Positions 8,429-19,200 of a DNA stretch of 64,000 bases are shown one piece after another (position 1 is the stretch's first letter; the number at the start of each line of letters is the position of its first letter). The DNA lies in the NCBI GenBank assembly GCA_024235915.1, contig JACKLO010000011.1, positions 310,001-374,000 on the forward strand, in the 5' to 3' direction. Made by a program: the position numbers and the translations under genes. The notes beneath the pieces are model-generated. The model saw only the letters and a list, made by a program, of their open reading frames with translations. It did not search any database and was not told where the DNA came from. The DNA comes from Burkholderiaceae bacterium. Lineage in GTDB: Bacteria; Pseudomonadota; Gammaproteobacteria; Burkholderiales; Burkholderiaceae_C.

Positions 8429-11400
8429 ATGCCGAGCGAAGGCGCAGCGACCGATGCATCGGCGCAGGGGAACGAAGGAAAGCTTGAGCTTCACGCGGCG
8501 CTGGTGCCGCGGCTGAACCTGGCCGACTTTCAGAATGCTGTTCCGGCCCTGCGGGAACTGGCGGTCTCCAACAGCACTGAAGCTGCATTCCAAGGACTGG
8601 ACCTCGCGGTTAGTTCGGCGCCGGCATTCTTGAAGCCGCGTACCTGGCATCTGGATGCCGTCGGCGTCGGTCAGACGGTCCATGTCAAGGACCTGGACCT
8701 GCAGCTGGACGGCGCATTGCTGTCGCGCCTGACCGAGGCCGAGAAGTCGACCGTCGCGTTCCGGCTGACCCGGCGTGAGCAGCCAGAGGTGGTGCTGTGC
8801 ATGCTGGAAGTAGTGGTCGAATTGCTGCCACGCAACCATTGGGCGGGCATCGGCCAGATGCCAGAAATGGCAGCCGCCTTTGTTCAGCCGAACGACCCGG
8901 CCGTCGAGCACATCCTCAAGGCAGCCGCTGGCGTGCTGCAACGGGCCGGCAAGAGTGGTGCGATCGACGGCTACAAGCATGGCGCCAAGCGGGCCTGGGA
9001 GCTTGCGTCCGCGGTCTGGGGCGCGGTCGTCGCCATGCGGCTGGACTACTCACTGCCGCCAGCCAGCTTCGAGCACACAGGGCAGAAGGTTCGCGGGCCC
9101 AGTCAGGTGGCCGAGTCTGGGCTGGCGACGTGCATGGATCTTGCGCTCCTGTTCGCTGCCTGCCTGGAGCAAGCCCACCTCAACCCCTTGATCGTCTTCC
9201 TCAAGGGCCATGCGTTCGTGGGCCTGTGGCTGCGGCCCGAGGAGTTTTCGACAACGGTCGTCGACGACGTCACCGCGTTGCGCAAGCGGGTCAAGCTCAA
9301 GGAGCTGATCCTCTTCGAAACCACGCTGGTGACACATCGGCCGGCGGCCAGCTTCTCGCAGGCGTGCGAAAACGCGGTCAAGCAGATCGCCGAAGAGCAC
9401 CAGGACGCGTTCGAACTGGCGGTCGATGTGCGGCGCGCGCGAATGACACGCATCAAGCCTTTGGCGTCCGCCGAGGTGGCCGTGGCCAAGCCGGCGGCGG
9501 AGGTGCCTGAAGACACGGCGCCGGCCTTCGAAGAAGCCCCTGACCTGCCGGACGATGACAGCCAGGTGGTTCCCAGCGCGCAGCTGGACCCGAAAGACCG
9601 ACTGGCCCGGTGGCAGCGCAAGCTGCTCGACCTCTCTCTTCGCAACTCGCTGCTGAACTTCAAGGGGGGCAAGAAAGCGCTGACCCTGGAGGCGCCGGAC
9701 CCTGGCGCCCTGGAAGACCTGCTGGCCGAGGGCCAGGCCCTGAAGCTGCTGGCCCATCCCGACCTGATGGACGGCGACGACCCGCGGAGCAAGGCACTGC
9801 ACGAGGCGCGCGAGAACGAAGACGTTCGCCAGGAACACGCCAGGGAAGCGCTGGGCAAGCGAGAGGTCTTCGTCCGGCTGGCGGCCGCGGACATGGAAGC
9901 GCGCCTGATCGACCTGTACCGCGGTGCCCGCAACGCGATGCAGGAAGGTGGCGCCAACACCATGTTCCTGGCGCTGGGCTTTCTGGTTTGGAACCGCGAC
10001 GACAAGCCGGGCCAACGCATCAAGGCCCCGTTGATCCTGCTGCCGGTTGCGCTGAACCGCAAGAGCGCGCGCTCGGGCTTCACGATGACGGCCCACGAGG
10101 ACGAGCCGCGCTTCAACCCGACGTTGCTGGAGATGCTGCGGCAAGACTTCAAGCTGGATCTCGGCGTGGGCGACGGTGAACTGCCGCGCGACGACACCGG
10201 TATTGACGTTGCGGCCATCTGGCGTCGGGTGGCGCACGCCATCAAGGACGTCAAGGGCTGGGAGGTTTCCGAGGACGTGGTGCTGTCCATGTTCTCGTTC
10301 GCGAAGTTCCTGATGTGGAAGGACCTTACCGAACGCACGGAGCAGCTTCGCCAGAGCCCCGTCGTCAAGCACCTCATTGACACGCCGCGTGAGGCGTATG
10401 CGTCCAGCGTGGCCTTCCCGGAAGCGCGGCGGCTCGACGCCGAGTACTCCCCTCAGCAGACGTTCTGCCCGCTGCCCGCCGATTCGTCGCAGCTGTCGGC
10501 CGTGATGGCGGCGGTCAAGGGCAAGGACTTCGTGCTGATCGGCCCACCGGGCACGGGCAAGAGCCAGACCATCTCGAACCTCATTGCGCAGTGCATGGCC
10601 GAGGGCAAGCGTGTGCTGTTCGTGGCCGAGAAGATCGCCGCGCTGGATGTGGTGTACAGGCGCTTGAGGGAAGTGGGTCTGGGGGAGTTCTGCCTGGAAC
10701 TGCACTCGAACAAGGCGCGGAAGCTGGACGTGCTGGCACAACTGGCGAAATCGTGGGACGCCCAGGGCAGCGTGGACCAGGTGGCCTGGCAGGCTGAGGC
10801 ACAGCGGCTGAAGAAGATTCGCGACGAGCTGTCTGCCTATGTCGAGCGCCTGCACCACAGACACGCGAACGGCTGGACCATCTATGGTGCGATCGGCCGT
10901 GTGGTTGGCGGCGACTCGCTCCCGCAGCTGAAGTTCAGCTGGCCGTCTCTGGCAGGCCACGATGCGCAGGAGATGGCCAGGCTGCTTGAGATCGCAGATC
11001 GGCTGGAAGTAAACTCGACAGCGGTCGGGCCGCAAGATCTGACCATCGGGGCGCTGGTGCCCATCGGCCGCACCGAGTGGTCACCGAAGTGGCAACAGCT
11101 TGCTGTGGAAGCCGCTGAAGCGGTGGAAAAGGCGGCGCAGGGCTTGGCCGCTGCCTACGCCCGCTTTGCCGCAGCGGCCGGCCTGTCGGCGTGCGGACTC
11201 GAACGCCATGCGCGCGGCGCCATCTGCGTGTTGGCGAAGGCATTGCCGTCGGCACATGGGCATGACTGGGGCTTTCTACTCGCCCCCGAGTCTGCCGCGA
11301 CCTGCGTCGAACTGAAGTCTGCCGCGGGGTTGGTCACCCAGCATCGTCAGATCAACGCCGAGATGAGTGCGCCTTGGACTGTCGAACAGTCGGCTGCACT

Positions 11401-14400
11401 TGTAGCCGCCCTTCGTGTTCTGCAAGAGAGGGAAGAGATTCACGGCCAGCTGGGTACGGCGTGGCCTGCCCACATGGCAGAAGAGCTGAGCCAGGGCCTG
11501 CAATTGCTTGAGCAGATCGAGGCGCGCCGGGCTCAGCTGTCCGTCAAGTACACGTCCCAAGTGGAAGCGCTGAACGTTTCCCAGCTGCAACGTGAGTGGG
11601 CCAAGGCTGAAGCTGCCATCTGGCCCCTGTCCTGGTTGGGCAAGCGCAAGGTGCGGGCACAGCTGGAGGCTGTCATCGAAGGGGCAGGGGAGCCAAAGGT
11701 CGCCGAAGACCTGGCCAGTTGGGTCGCCATAAGGGCCCTGCGTGACCAGGTGTCCGACGTCAACCCTGGTGCTCAGCTGCAAGAGGTGTGGGCCGGCCTG
11801 AAGACGCGGCCCGATGTCGCCCGGAGCGCTCTGCGCGCGAACAGCTGCCTCGAAGCGGCTCGCGCGGGTCGCACCTGGGAGGACACAGGCCTGGAAGTCG
11901 CTGCACAAGGCCGCTGCGGTGAACGCTGGTCAGCGGAAGTGGCGGGGCTGCGCCGGCTGCGAGCACTGGACGTGGACATAGCGGCGAGAGCTGATCAGCT
12001 CGTCTTCAGCGACGGCCTGTGGCAGGGCCACACGACGCGGAGAGACCTTTTGGTTGCCGCGATGGCCTTTGAACGCGAGCGACTTGCCCTGGGCAGCAGT
12101 GGTGAACTGCGCAGTGAACACACCGAAGTGGCACAAGGACAGTGTGGGGCGAGACTGCAGGCAGAACATGGCCGCATGATCCAGCGCGCTGCAGTGGAGC
12201 AGGCGCTGCTGGCCCATGGCGGACTGGCAGAGCGCACCCGGCACCTTTGGCAGGGCTTGGCTACGGACCTTGGCCTCGTAGACAGGGCTCTGAAGTTTCA
12301 CAGCTCTCTGCACGCGGCAGTCACAGGCCTGGCACAGCAAGGGCAGGATGCGGCTGAGATCCAAACCGCTCTGCGGTCGTTGATCGCCGACAAGAATCAG
12401 TTGCTCGCGCCCGGCGCGGCGGTTGCCATCGCTGGCGCAGAGTATCTGGAGGCCTGGGCGCAGTTGTCTCCATCCATCGAGCGGTTGGCAGAGATTGGCG
12501 CCTTTGCCGAGCCCACGAAACAGGAGTGGCTGAGTCTCGGCGTTTCGGACCTGATCGAGCGGTCACGGCAGATCGTTGTCCAGCAGGCCGGTATGCGAGC
12601 TTGGTGCGCCTGGCGCAAGGTGCGCGATGAAGCTATCGCGGCGGGCCTTGGTTCGATGGTCTCGGCCATTGAGGCGGGGGCGCTGGCAGGAAAGGACATT
12701 CAAGCAGCATTCGAGGTCAACTATTGCCGCTGGTGGCTGTCGGCTGTGGTGGAGGACGAAGCGGTGATACGGACCTTCATCTCCGCCGAGCACGAGCGGC
12801 GGATCGGGGACTTCCGTGCGCTCGACGACAAGTTCACCGACATCACGCGTCAGTGGATCAGGGCGCGACTGTGTGCCGAGCTGCCATCGGTGGAGTCGGT
12901 CAACAAAAGCACCGAGTGGGGCGTGCTCCGGCATGAGGTCAACAAGAAGAAGCGGCACCTGCCGCTCAGGGAGCTGTTGTCCCGTATCCCGTCTGTGGTG
13001 CTGCGCCTGACACCGTGCCTCCTCATGAGCCCGCTGTCGATCGCTCAGTATCTGTCCGCAGATGCCAGCAACTTCGATGTGGTGGTGTTCGACGAGGCGT
13101 CCCAGATCCCGGTGTGGGACGCCATCGGCGCGATGGCACGCGGCCGCCAGGTGGTGATGGTGGGCGACCCCAAGCAGCTCCCGCCCACCAACTTCTTCGA
13201 TCGCGCCGAGGCTGACTCTGACGATGAAGACGTGGAAGGCGATCTGGAGAGCATCCTCGACGAGTGCCTGGGCGCCAGCCTGCCGACGCGCAACCTGAAC
13301 TGGCACTACCGATCTAGGCACGAGAGCTTGATCGCATTCTCGAATGCCCGCTACTACGGCGGCAGTCTGGTCACCTTTCCTTCGCCCGTCACGGACGACC
13401 GAGCCGTGAGCTTCCACCACATCAAGGGCGTGTACGAGAAGGGTGGGGCGCGCATCAACAAGCCGGAGGCGAAGGCACTCGTCGCCGACCTCGTACGCCG
13501 GCTCAAGTCACCTGGGTTCCGAGAGTCGAAGTTGACGATAGGCGTCGTGACCTTCAACTCGGAGCAGCAGGCACTCATCGAAGACCTGCTCGACGAAGCT
13601 CGGCGCAGCGATCCATCGATCGAGCCGTTCTTCGCCGAGGTCGAGCTCGAGCCCGTCTTCGTGAAGAACCTGGAGAGCGTGCAGGGTGACGAACGGGACA
13701 TCATGTACTTCTCGATCACTTACGGCCCTGATGCTTCCGGCGCCGTGTCGATGAACTTTGGCCCCTTGAACCGCGATGGCGGCGAGCGGCGGCTCAACGT
13801 GGCGGTGACGCGGGCGCGGCACGAGCTTCGGGTGTTTTCAAGCCTGAAGGGAGAGCAGATGGACCTGTCTCGCACCCAGGCACTCGGCGTGCGGGATCTG
13901 AAGCACTTTCTGGAATTCGCCGAACGCGGCCCGCGTGCGCTGGCCGAGGCCACGATGGGCAGCCGCGGTGACTTCGAAAGCCCGTTCGAGGAGGCAGTTG
14001 CGACCGCTTTGTCCCGCAAGGGCTGGCAAGTCCATACGCAGATCGGTGCATCGGCGTTCCGCGTGGACCTGGGTGTGGTCCATCCCGACATGCCCGGCCG
14101 ATATCTGACTGGCGTTGAGTGTGACGGTGCCACCTATCACCGCTCAGCCACAGCCCGGGATCGCGACAAGCTGCGAGAGCAGGTGCTGCGGGGCCTGGGC
14201 TGGGAGATCGTGCGCGTCTGGTCGACGGACTGGTGGATCGATCCACGCGGCACGCTTGAGCGTGTGCATGCGCAACTGGACGCTTTGCTGGAAGCCGACA
14301 GGCAGAGACAGGCTGTCAATGATATTGCGAGTGCTGAAGCCGATGAGGCCATCGCCAAGGCATCGTCGACGACGGCCGTCGATGGGTCCCTGCCGGTCAC

Positions 14401-15031
14401 TCCTCTGGAGTCGGCCATCGCCTTGCCTCAGGACGAGCGAAGCGTCGAGATTGCGTCCAATGGTGGAGGAGCAGGTCGCGCACCGAAGGCGGGCCGCGAG
14501 CTGAATCGCTTTGTCGAGGCTGATCCGCTGGATGCCGTCAGCGAGGGACAGGTCGACGCGGCGATCTTCTTCGATCCTGGGTACGAAGAGATCCTCCTTG
14601 CGATGGTGCGGCACGTTGTCGAGATCGAAGGCCCCATCCTCGATGCGGTTCTCGCGCGCAAGATTGCGCGAGCCCACGGATTTGCCAGAACGGGCTCGCG
14701 CATCCAGGAACGCGTTGAACAGCGAGCCGCTGGCGAGTTTGCTGTCACTGAAGAAGATGGCGTGGGTACGTTCTACTGGCCGAAGCACGTGGAACCGGGC
14801 TCGGCGGTGCCGTATCGGGCACCGCTGGAGGAAGGTGCCTCCCGGGGGGTGGAGGAAATCTGCCTGCAAGAACTCAGATCATTGGCCCGACAGATTCGCG
14901 ACCTGGGGCTGGCCGGAGAGGACGCTGTGATCGCCATGGCACGTGAGCTGGGTCTGCAGCGACTTCGCGCGGCGAGCCGTGGGCGGCTCGAGAAGGCGCT
15001 GGCTACATCGGTAGAGTCCGAACGGAGCTGA
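8429..15031 (+). CDS. Giant DUF4011/DUF3320 superfamily 1 helicase with nuclease domain
   Basis: This 2,200-residue protein has many domains. Around residues 230-265 a Cys (in TCMDLALLF) and a His (in KGHAFVG) form a transglutaminase-like pattern. DUF4011 follows near 388-460 (signature KLLDLSLRNSLLNF). A superfamily 1 helicase is split between Walker A GPPGTGKSQ (about 705) and Walker B VFDEASQIP (about 1550), GDPKQLPP, and the C-terminal motifs VQGDERD and NVAVTRARHELRV (about 1750-1800). Between them is a long helical insert. A DUF559/MTES_1575-type nuclease-like domain (RVDLGV, GVECDG) lies near 1850-1950 and a DUF3320 segment near 2040-2100. Such helicases occur in defence islands and are related to the Upf1-like helicases of Mokosh-type systems. 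The start is set by a GGGGAG ribosome site. It ends directly against jetD on the other strand. Confidence 0.85.
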   Translation: MPSEGAATDASAQGNEGKLELHAALVPRLNLADFQNAVPALRELAVSNSTEAAFQGLDLAVSSAPAFLKPRTWHLDAVGVGQTVHVKDLDLQLDGALLSRLTEAEKSTVAFRLTRREQPEVVLCMLEVVVELLPRNHWAGIGQMPEMAAAFVQPNDPAVEHILKAAAGVLQRAGKSGAIDGYKHGAKRAWELASAVWGAVVAMRLDYSLPPASFEHTGQKVRGPSQVAESGLATCMDLALLFAACLEQAHLNPLIVFLKGHAFVGLWLRPEEFSTTVVDDVTALRKRVKLKELILFETTLVTHRPAASFSQACENAVKQIAEEHQDAFELAVDVRRARMTRIKPLASAEVAVAKPAAEVPEDTAPAFEEAPDLPDDDSQVVPSAQLDPKDRLARWQRKLLDLSLRNSLLNFKGGKKALTLEAPDPGALEDLLAEGQALKLLAHPDLMDGDDPRSKALHEARENEDVRQEHAREALGKREVFVRLAAADMEARLIDLYRGARNAMQEGGANTMFLALGFLVWNRDDKPGQRIKAPLILLPVALNRKSARSGFTMTAHEDEPRFNPTLLEMLRQDFKLDLGVGDGELPRDDTGIDVAAIWRRVAHAIKDVKGWEVSEDVVLSMFSFAKFLMWKDLTERTEQLRQSPVVKHLIDTPREAYASSVAFPEARRLDAEYSPQQTFCPLPADSSQLSAVMAAVKGKDFVLIGPPGTGKSQTISNLIAQCMAEGKRVLFVAEKIAALDVVYRRLREVGLGEFCLELHSNKARKLDVLAQLAKSWDAQGSVDQVAWQAEAQRLKKIRDELSAYVERLHHRHANGWTIYGAIGRVVGGDSLPQLKFSWPSLAGHDAQEMARLLEIADRLEVNSTAVGPQDLTIGALVPIGRTEWSPKWQQLAVEAAEAVEKAAQGLAAAYARFAAAAGLSACGLERHARGAICVLAKALPSAHGHDWGFLLAPESAATCVELKSAAGLVTQHRQINAEMSAPWTVEQSAALVAALRVLQEREEIHGQLGTAWPAHMAEELSQGLQLLEQIEARRAQLSVKYTSQVEALNVSQLQREWAKAEAAIWPLSWLGKRKVRAQLEAVIEGAGEPKVAEDLASWVAIRALRDQVSDVNPGAQLQEVWAGLKTRPDVARSALRANSCLEAARAGRTWEDTGLEVAAQGRCGERWSAEVAGLRRLRALDVDIAARADQLVFSDGLWQGHTTRRDLLVAAMAFERERLALGSSGELRSEHTEVAQGQCGARLQAEHGRMIQRAAVEQALLAHGGLAERTRHLWQGLATDLGLVDRALKFHSSLHAAVTGLAQQGQDAAEIQTALRSLIADKNQLLAPGAAVAIAGAEYLEAWAQLSPSIERLAEIGAFAEPTKQEWLSLGVSDLIERSRQIVVQQAGMRAWCAWRKVRDEAIAAGLGSMVSAIEAGALAGKDIQAAFEVNYCRWWLSAVVEDEAVIRTFISAEHERRIGDFRALDDKFTDITRQWIRARLCAELPSVESVNKSTEWGVLRHEVNKKKRHLPLRELLSRIPSVVLRLTPCLLMSPLSIAQYLSADASNFDVVVFDEASQIPVWDAIGAMARGRQVVMVGDPKQLPPTNFFDRAEADSDDEDVEGDLESILDECLGASLPTRNLNWHYRSRHESLIAFSNARYYGGSLVTFPSPVTDDRAVSFHHIKGVYEKGGARINKPEAKALVADLVRRLKSPGFRESKLTIGVVTFNSEQQALIEDLLDEARRSDPSIEPFFAEVELEPVFVKNLESVQGDERDIMYFSITYGPDASGAVSMNFGPLNRDGGERRLNVAVTRARHELRVFSSLKGEQMDLSRTQALGVRDLKHFLEFAERGPRALAEATMGSRGDFESPFEEAVATALSRKGWQVHTQIGASAFRVDLGVVHPDMPGRYLTGVECDGATYHRSATARDRDKLREQVLRGLGWEIVRVWSTDWWIDPRGTLERVHAQLDALLEADRQRQAVNDIASAEADEAIAKASSTTAVDGSLPVTPLESAIALPQDERSVEIASNGGGAGRAPKAGRELNRFVEADPLDAVSEGQVDAAIFFDPGYEEILLAMVRHVVEIEGPILDAVLARKIARAHGFARTGSRIQERVEQRAAGEFAVTEEDGVGTFYWPKHVEPGSAVPYRAPLEEGASRGVEEICLQELRSLARQIRDLGLAGEDAVIAMARELGLQRLRAASRGRLEKALATSVESERS

Positions 15032-16216
15032 CTAAAGACTTGCCAGCGCCGATAGGACAACAGGCCAGGGGAGCCGCTCTTGTTCCAGGCGAACGCCAAC
15101 GCCCCAAACGTTGCCAGCTAGGCCGTCGAAGACGACTCGTTCGGTTTGGCTGAGTTGCTCCAGGTGCGGTCCGACGTAGGGTTTGAGCTCTTCGACCCAA
15201 AGCGCCTGATGGCCGAGCAGCGTGTCGCGATCCATCAGCATCGACTCCGTCTGCGGCAGCACCGAGCGGACGCGATCCAGAATCGCAAAGCCATGCGTGT
15301 CGACGTCGCCCCACACGACGACTCTGGAGGCACGAAGCCAGGGCAGCAGTCGCAGCAGGTTGACTGCATGCCCCAGCTTCATCAGCGCAACCGCACCGGG
15401 AACGGCCGGCAGTGCCAAACCACTCTCGAGGTTCTCAACGACGAAGGTCAGCCGGGGCGCGATGGGCATGGCGGCCAACTCGTCCACCGGCGCCTCGATG
15501 TCGCTGAGACCGCCGACCTGGTGCCGAAGGTCGTCGCCCAGAAGGCGCAGCCGGATGCGGGTGGGTTGTTTTGCCAGTCCGAGCAACGCGTGCAGGTCGC
15601 GGCCGGGCTCATCGCCCGCCTGTGAAGGCCTGCATTGGAGCAGGTCGATGATCAATCCTCGACGCTGCTCCACCCACTTCGTGTCCAGTCCTACGACGGG
15701 CAGCTGACGCAACTGTAGGCCCGAGGCAGGATGCTCCGAAAGCCAGCTCATCAGTGACAGCAAGCGTTCGAAGTCGGTGTCGCTGTAATCGGCCAGCGCG
15801 TCGAATAGCCGCTGCGGTGCGGGCCGGCCGGGCAGCCAAACGCAGACCTTGGACAGCAGATGGTGGCGAGCCGCCGCACGCTGCCAGCGGCCCGCTTGAT
15901 CGGCGAGCGTTGCAATATCGTCCAGCGAACTGATGACCAGCGAGGCGGGCAGCCGTTGCGTGCCGAGCCGCGGCCACTGCCGGGTCTCCCAAGTCACAGC
16001 TCCCGGTTGCCTGCTGGACTCCCAGGCGCTCCATGCCGCCGCCCAGGCGCGCACTACCTCCGGTTCTGCCGCGGCCTCGTTCTGCGTGGGGGCACCCAGC
16101 GCGATAGTCTGCGTCTCGTCCGATCCGGCTCGTCCACCCAACCACGTCAAGTGCTCGCGGGCGAACTGCCGCTTGCACCGGGCGCGGATGTCCTCAGGAT
16201 GCAGCAGCTTCGGCAT
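15032..16216 (-). CDS. jetD: Wadjet subunit JetD (Toprim nuclease)
   Basis: JetD is the nuclease of the Wadjet anti-plasmid system, which cuts small circular DNA extruded by the JetABC SMC motor. This 394-residue protein has a DUF3322-like N-terminal half and a C-terminal Toprim-like DUF2220 domain. Toprim signatures are the Glu of VVENLESG (near residue 275) and the acidic pair of WGDVDTHGF (near 319), which would bind metal. The start overlaps the end of jetC by 23 bp, and the order jetA-B-C-D on the - strand is the standard one. Its stop codon abuts the stop of the giant helicase with no spacer. Length fits the family. The assignment relies mainly on gene order plus the Toprim motifs. Confidence 0.92.
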   Translation of the reverse strand: MPKLLHPEDIRARCKRQFAREHLTWLGGRAGSDETQTIALGAPTQNEAAAEPEVVRAWAAAWSAWESSRQPGAVTWETRQWPRLGTQRLPASLVISSLDDIATLADQAGRWQRAAARHHLLSKVCVWLPGRPAPQRLFDALADYSDTDFERLLSLMSWLSEHPASGLQLRQLPVVGLDTKWVEQRRGLIIDLLQCRPSQAGDEPGRDLHALLGLAKQPTRIRLRLLGDDLRHQVGGLSDIEAPVDELAAMPIAPRLTFVVENLESGLALPAVPGAVALMKLGHAVNLLRLLPWLRASRVVVWGDVDTHGFAILDRVRSVLPQTESMLMDRDTLLGHQALWVEELKPYVGPHLEQLSQTERVVFDGLAGNVWGVGVRLEQERLPWPVVLSALASL

Positions 16217-19200
16217 CGGCGGTGTCGCTCGCCTTCGTCAGCGCTTTCGCTGACATCAGCTGCTGCGGCAGTTCCAGGCGCCTGTGCTCCCGGTCGTACT
16301 CGATGCGCAGCACGCTGGAACTGCGGCGGTCGGTGTTGTGCACGTAGCAGGCGCCACCGATGAAGGGCTCCAGGGTCATCACCGACTTCAGGGGCGTTGC
16401 CACAACCATCTGGAAGCCAAAGGTGGTGAAGATGTTCATGGCTGTGTGGGTGAACTCGGCGTCAGCCTTGTCGAAGGCCTCATCCAGCACGACGGTGGCG
16501 AACGCCGGCCGTGCGCGGTCGCGCCCACCCAACTGGTAGCGTAAGGCAGCAGCCAGGCAGGTGGATGTCAGCTTCTGCCGCTGTCCTCCCGATTTGCCAG
16601 CGCCACTGCGGTAGGCCTCGATCTCGGCACCTGTCTCGTCGTCCATCTCGCGCGCCATGAACTCGACGTGCTGGCGGACGTCCAGCACCAGCGCTCGCCA
16701 GTGGCGGTCTGCGGTTTCCTGACTGGCCAGCCGCTTCACGAGCTGGTTCAGCAGCACAAACCGCTGCTCGGCAGCGGCGCTGACTGCGGCGCCGGTCTGC
16801 CCACCTTGGGATGACAGGCTGTGGCTGAGCGCATCGCGCAAGGTCTGCTTGAACTGATGGACCTGGTCGCCTTCGCGGGGCAGGGTGTCGATGACGAGAT
16901 GGGTGCCCGGGTTGAAAGGCGCTGTCAACAGGCTCTCGTTGACCAGTTCCATGCGCTGGCGGATGGCGCTGCGCTCCTGGTCGATCTTGCTGGACAGCAG
17001 CGTCAGGTTCTGGTCGCTCTGCTCCCGCAGCAGCTGCATGAAGCGCTGCTCATAGCGCGGCAGGCCGTCGGTCTGCAGTCGGGCCAGCTTGCCGAAGTAG
17101 TCCAGCGCCGCAGCCATTGTCGGGTCCAGGCCGCCGGCTTCGGCGGGCCAGAGCCGGTTGAACTCGGCCAGGCGGGCCTCGACGGCGTTGCGCAGGTCCG
17201 CCATGCGCAAGTCCAGATCCTTCTCCTCCTTGGACATCGCGCGTTCCATCTGGCGCACAACGTCGTCCAGTGCCTCCAGCTCCAAAGGGCGGCCGATGCG
17301 CGTAAGGCGATCTTGCAGCCCGATACGCTGGGTCGGCGTCAGTTCCACCTGGGGCCGGTTCTGCAACGAGACCAGTGTGCCCTGGAGCTTGCTGATCTGA
17401 CTTTGAATGTCGCGTGCCTGCGCCTCGGCCTTGAGGTGTGCGTCGACTGCCTTGCGGTGCGTGGCGTCCTGGCGTTCGATCCAGCGGTTCAAGGCCTCCA
17501 GATCGGGTCGGGCGGCGACTTCTGTGGCGATCCGTTCTCGCAGATCGGCGGCTTGGCTCACGAGCGAAGCCAGGTCGACATCGTTCCAGCTTAGGTTCTG
17601 CAGCGTGATGCACGCCTCGTCCTGCTTGCGGCGCTTCTCGTCCTCTGTTCGCCTGGCGGACAGTTCATTGTCGATGCCAGCCACCGTGGCGCCCAGGTCC
17701 GCCGCGCGCTGTTGATACAGCTGCAGCTTGTCGCGGTTGTCGAAGCCCAGGACCCACTGGCTGCGGTCGTCGATGCGCTGGCGGTCGTTCTTCTCGTGTC
17801 GCGTGCTGTTGTGCTTGATCTGCCCCTGGCGTGTCACTGCACGCTGGGCGGCGCGGAAGGCCTGCATCGTCTCGGCGCACTCAAAGTCGAAGTGCACTCG
17901 CAGTTCCTCGCGCAGCCAGTCGGCTACGGCCTTGTCCAGACCCGGCGCGACATCCAGCTTGCGCACCAGCGAGTTGGCGCCCGGCGACCGGTTACCCGCC
18001 TGCTGAGGCAGCATGCGGTGATAAAACAGGCGCTCGCCCGTGTTCTGTTCCTCGAGCCAAGACGAGACGGCGGCGTAGTGCTTGTCGTCCACCAGGATCG
18101 ATCGTGCAAAGCCACCCAGCACGCGCTCGATGGCGCCTTGCCATGCTGACTGGTCAGCCTTGACCTGCAGCACTTCGCCCGCGAACGGCAGGCGCTCCTC
18201 GGCCAGACCCAGCGCCTGCGCCATGCGCGCGCGCAGGTCCAACAAGCGCGAAGGGATGTTCGACCTTTGGCGCTCCATCGCACGCACTTCGCGAACGACC
18301 TCGGTGAAGGCCTTCTCGGCCTCGACCTTGCTCCGCTTGAGCTCGTCCTTGCGGGTTTCGGCTTCGTCAGCGCGCGTTGTCGCCTTGCGGATGTGCTCGC
18401 GTGCGGCCTCGGCCCGTTGCACGAACCACACCACCTCGTCCGGCATGGCCCAGCCCATGACTTCACAGGCAGCGCGCGCCAGTTCGCGTTTGCGCAGACG
18501 TTCGGGCTTGGCACGCTCGGCCTCATCAAGCTGCCGCTGCAGGTCTTCAATCAGTCGTCCGCCGTTGTCATGGCGCCGGCGCTTTAGATCGGTGAGCTTG
18601 TCGAACTCCTGGTTGGCCAGGTCGGCCAGTCCGGTGGCCTTCTGCTTCGCGCCCTCGGCATCGACGCGCAACTCGGCGATACGTTCGTTGACGAGCCGCT
18701 CGCGTTGCTCGTCGCGCCAGATGTCCAGGCCTGCCTGCACCTCAGACAGGTGGTTCTTGTCGCGGCTGCAGCGTTCGCGTTCCTCGTACGCCTCGGACGC
18801 GGGCAGCAGGGTCTCGATTTGTCGGCGGGCTGCCACCACGGCTTGGTGTGCGGCGTGCAGTTCGCCGAATTCGGCCACCAGCCGGTCCGCCACCTCGAAG
18901 GTCTCCGGCGCGTCGAGCATGAAGTCGCGCAGGAAATTGTTCAGATCGCCCAGGTTCTTGGCCGACTGCGTCTTGTGCAGCAGGCGCAGCGCCCGCTCGC
19001 TGGCTATGCCCAGCTGGCCGCGAAAGCGCTCCTGGTACGCGCTGAACTCGCGGGTGACGTACGCGCGCGGCAGGTCGTGCTTGAAGCGGCGGACGTCGAA
19101 GTCGTGCCGGGGGAAGAACTCCAGCGTCGTGATGTCGAGTGGCTCTGTCACCACCAGGTAGAGCCGCTGCACGTCGGCGGCAAGCGCCGACTTGCCCCGC

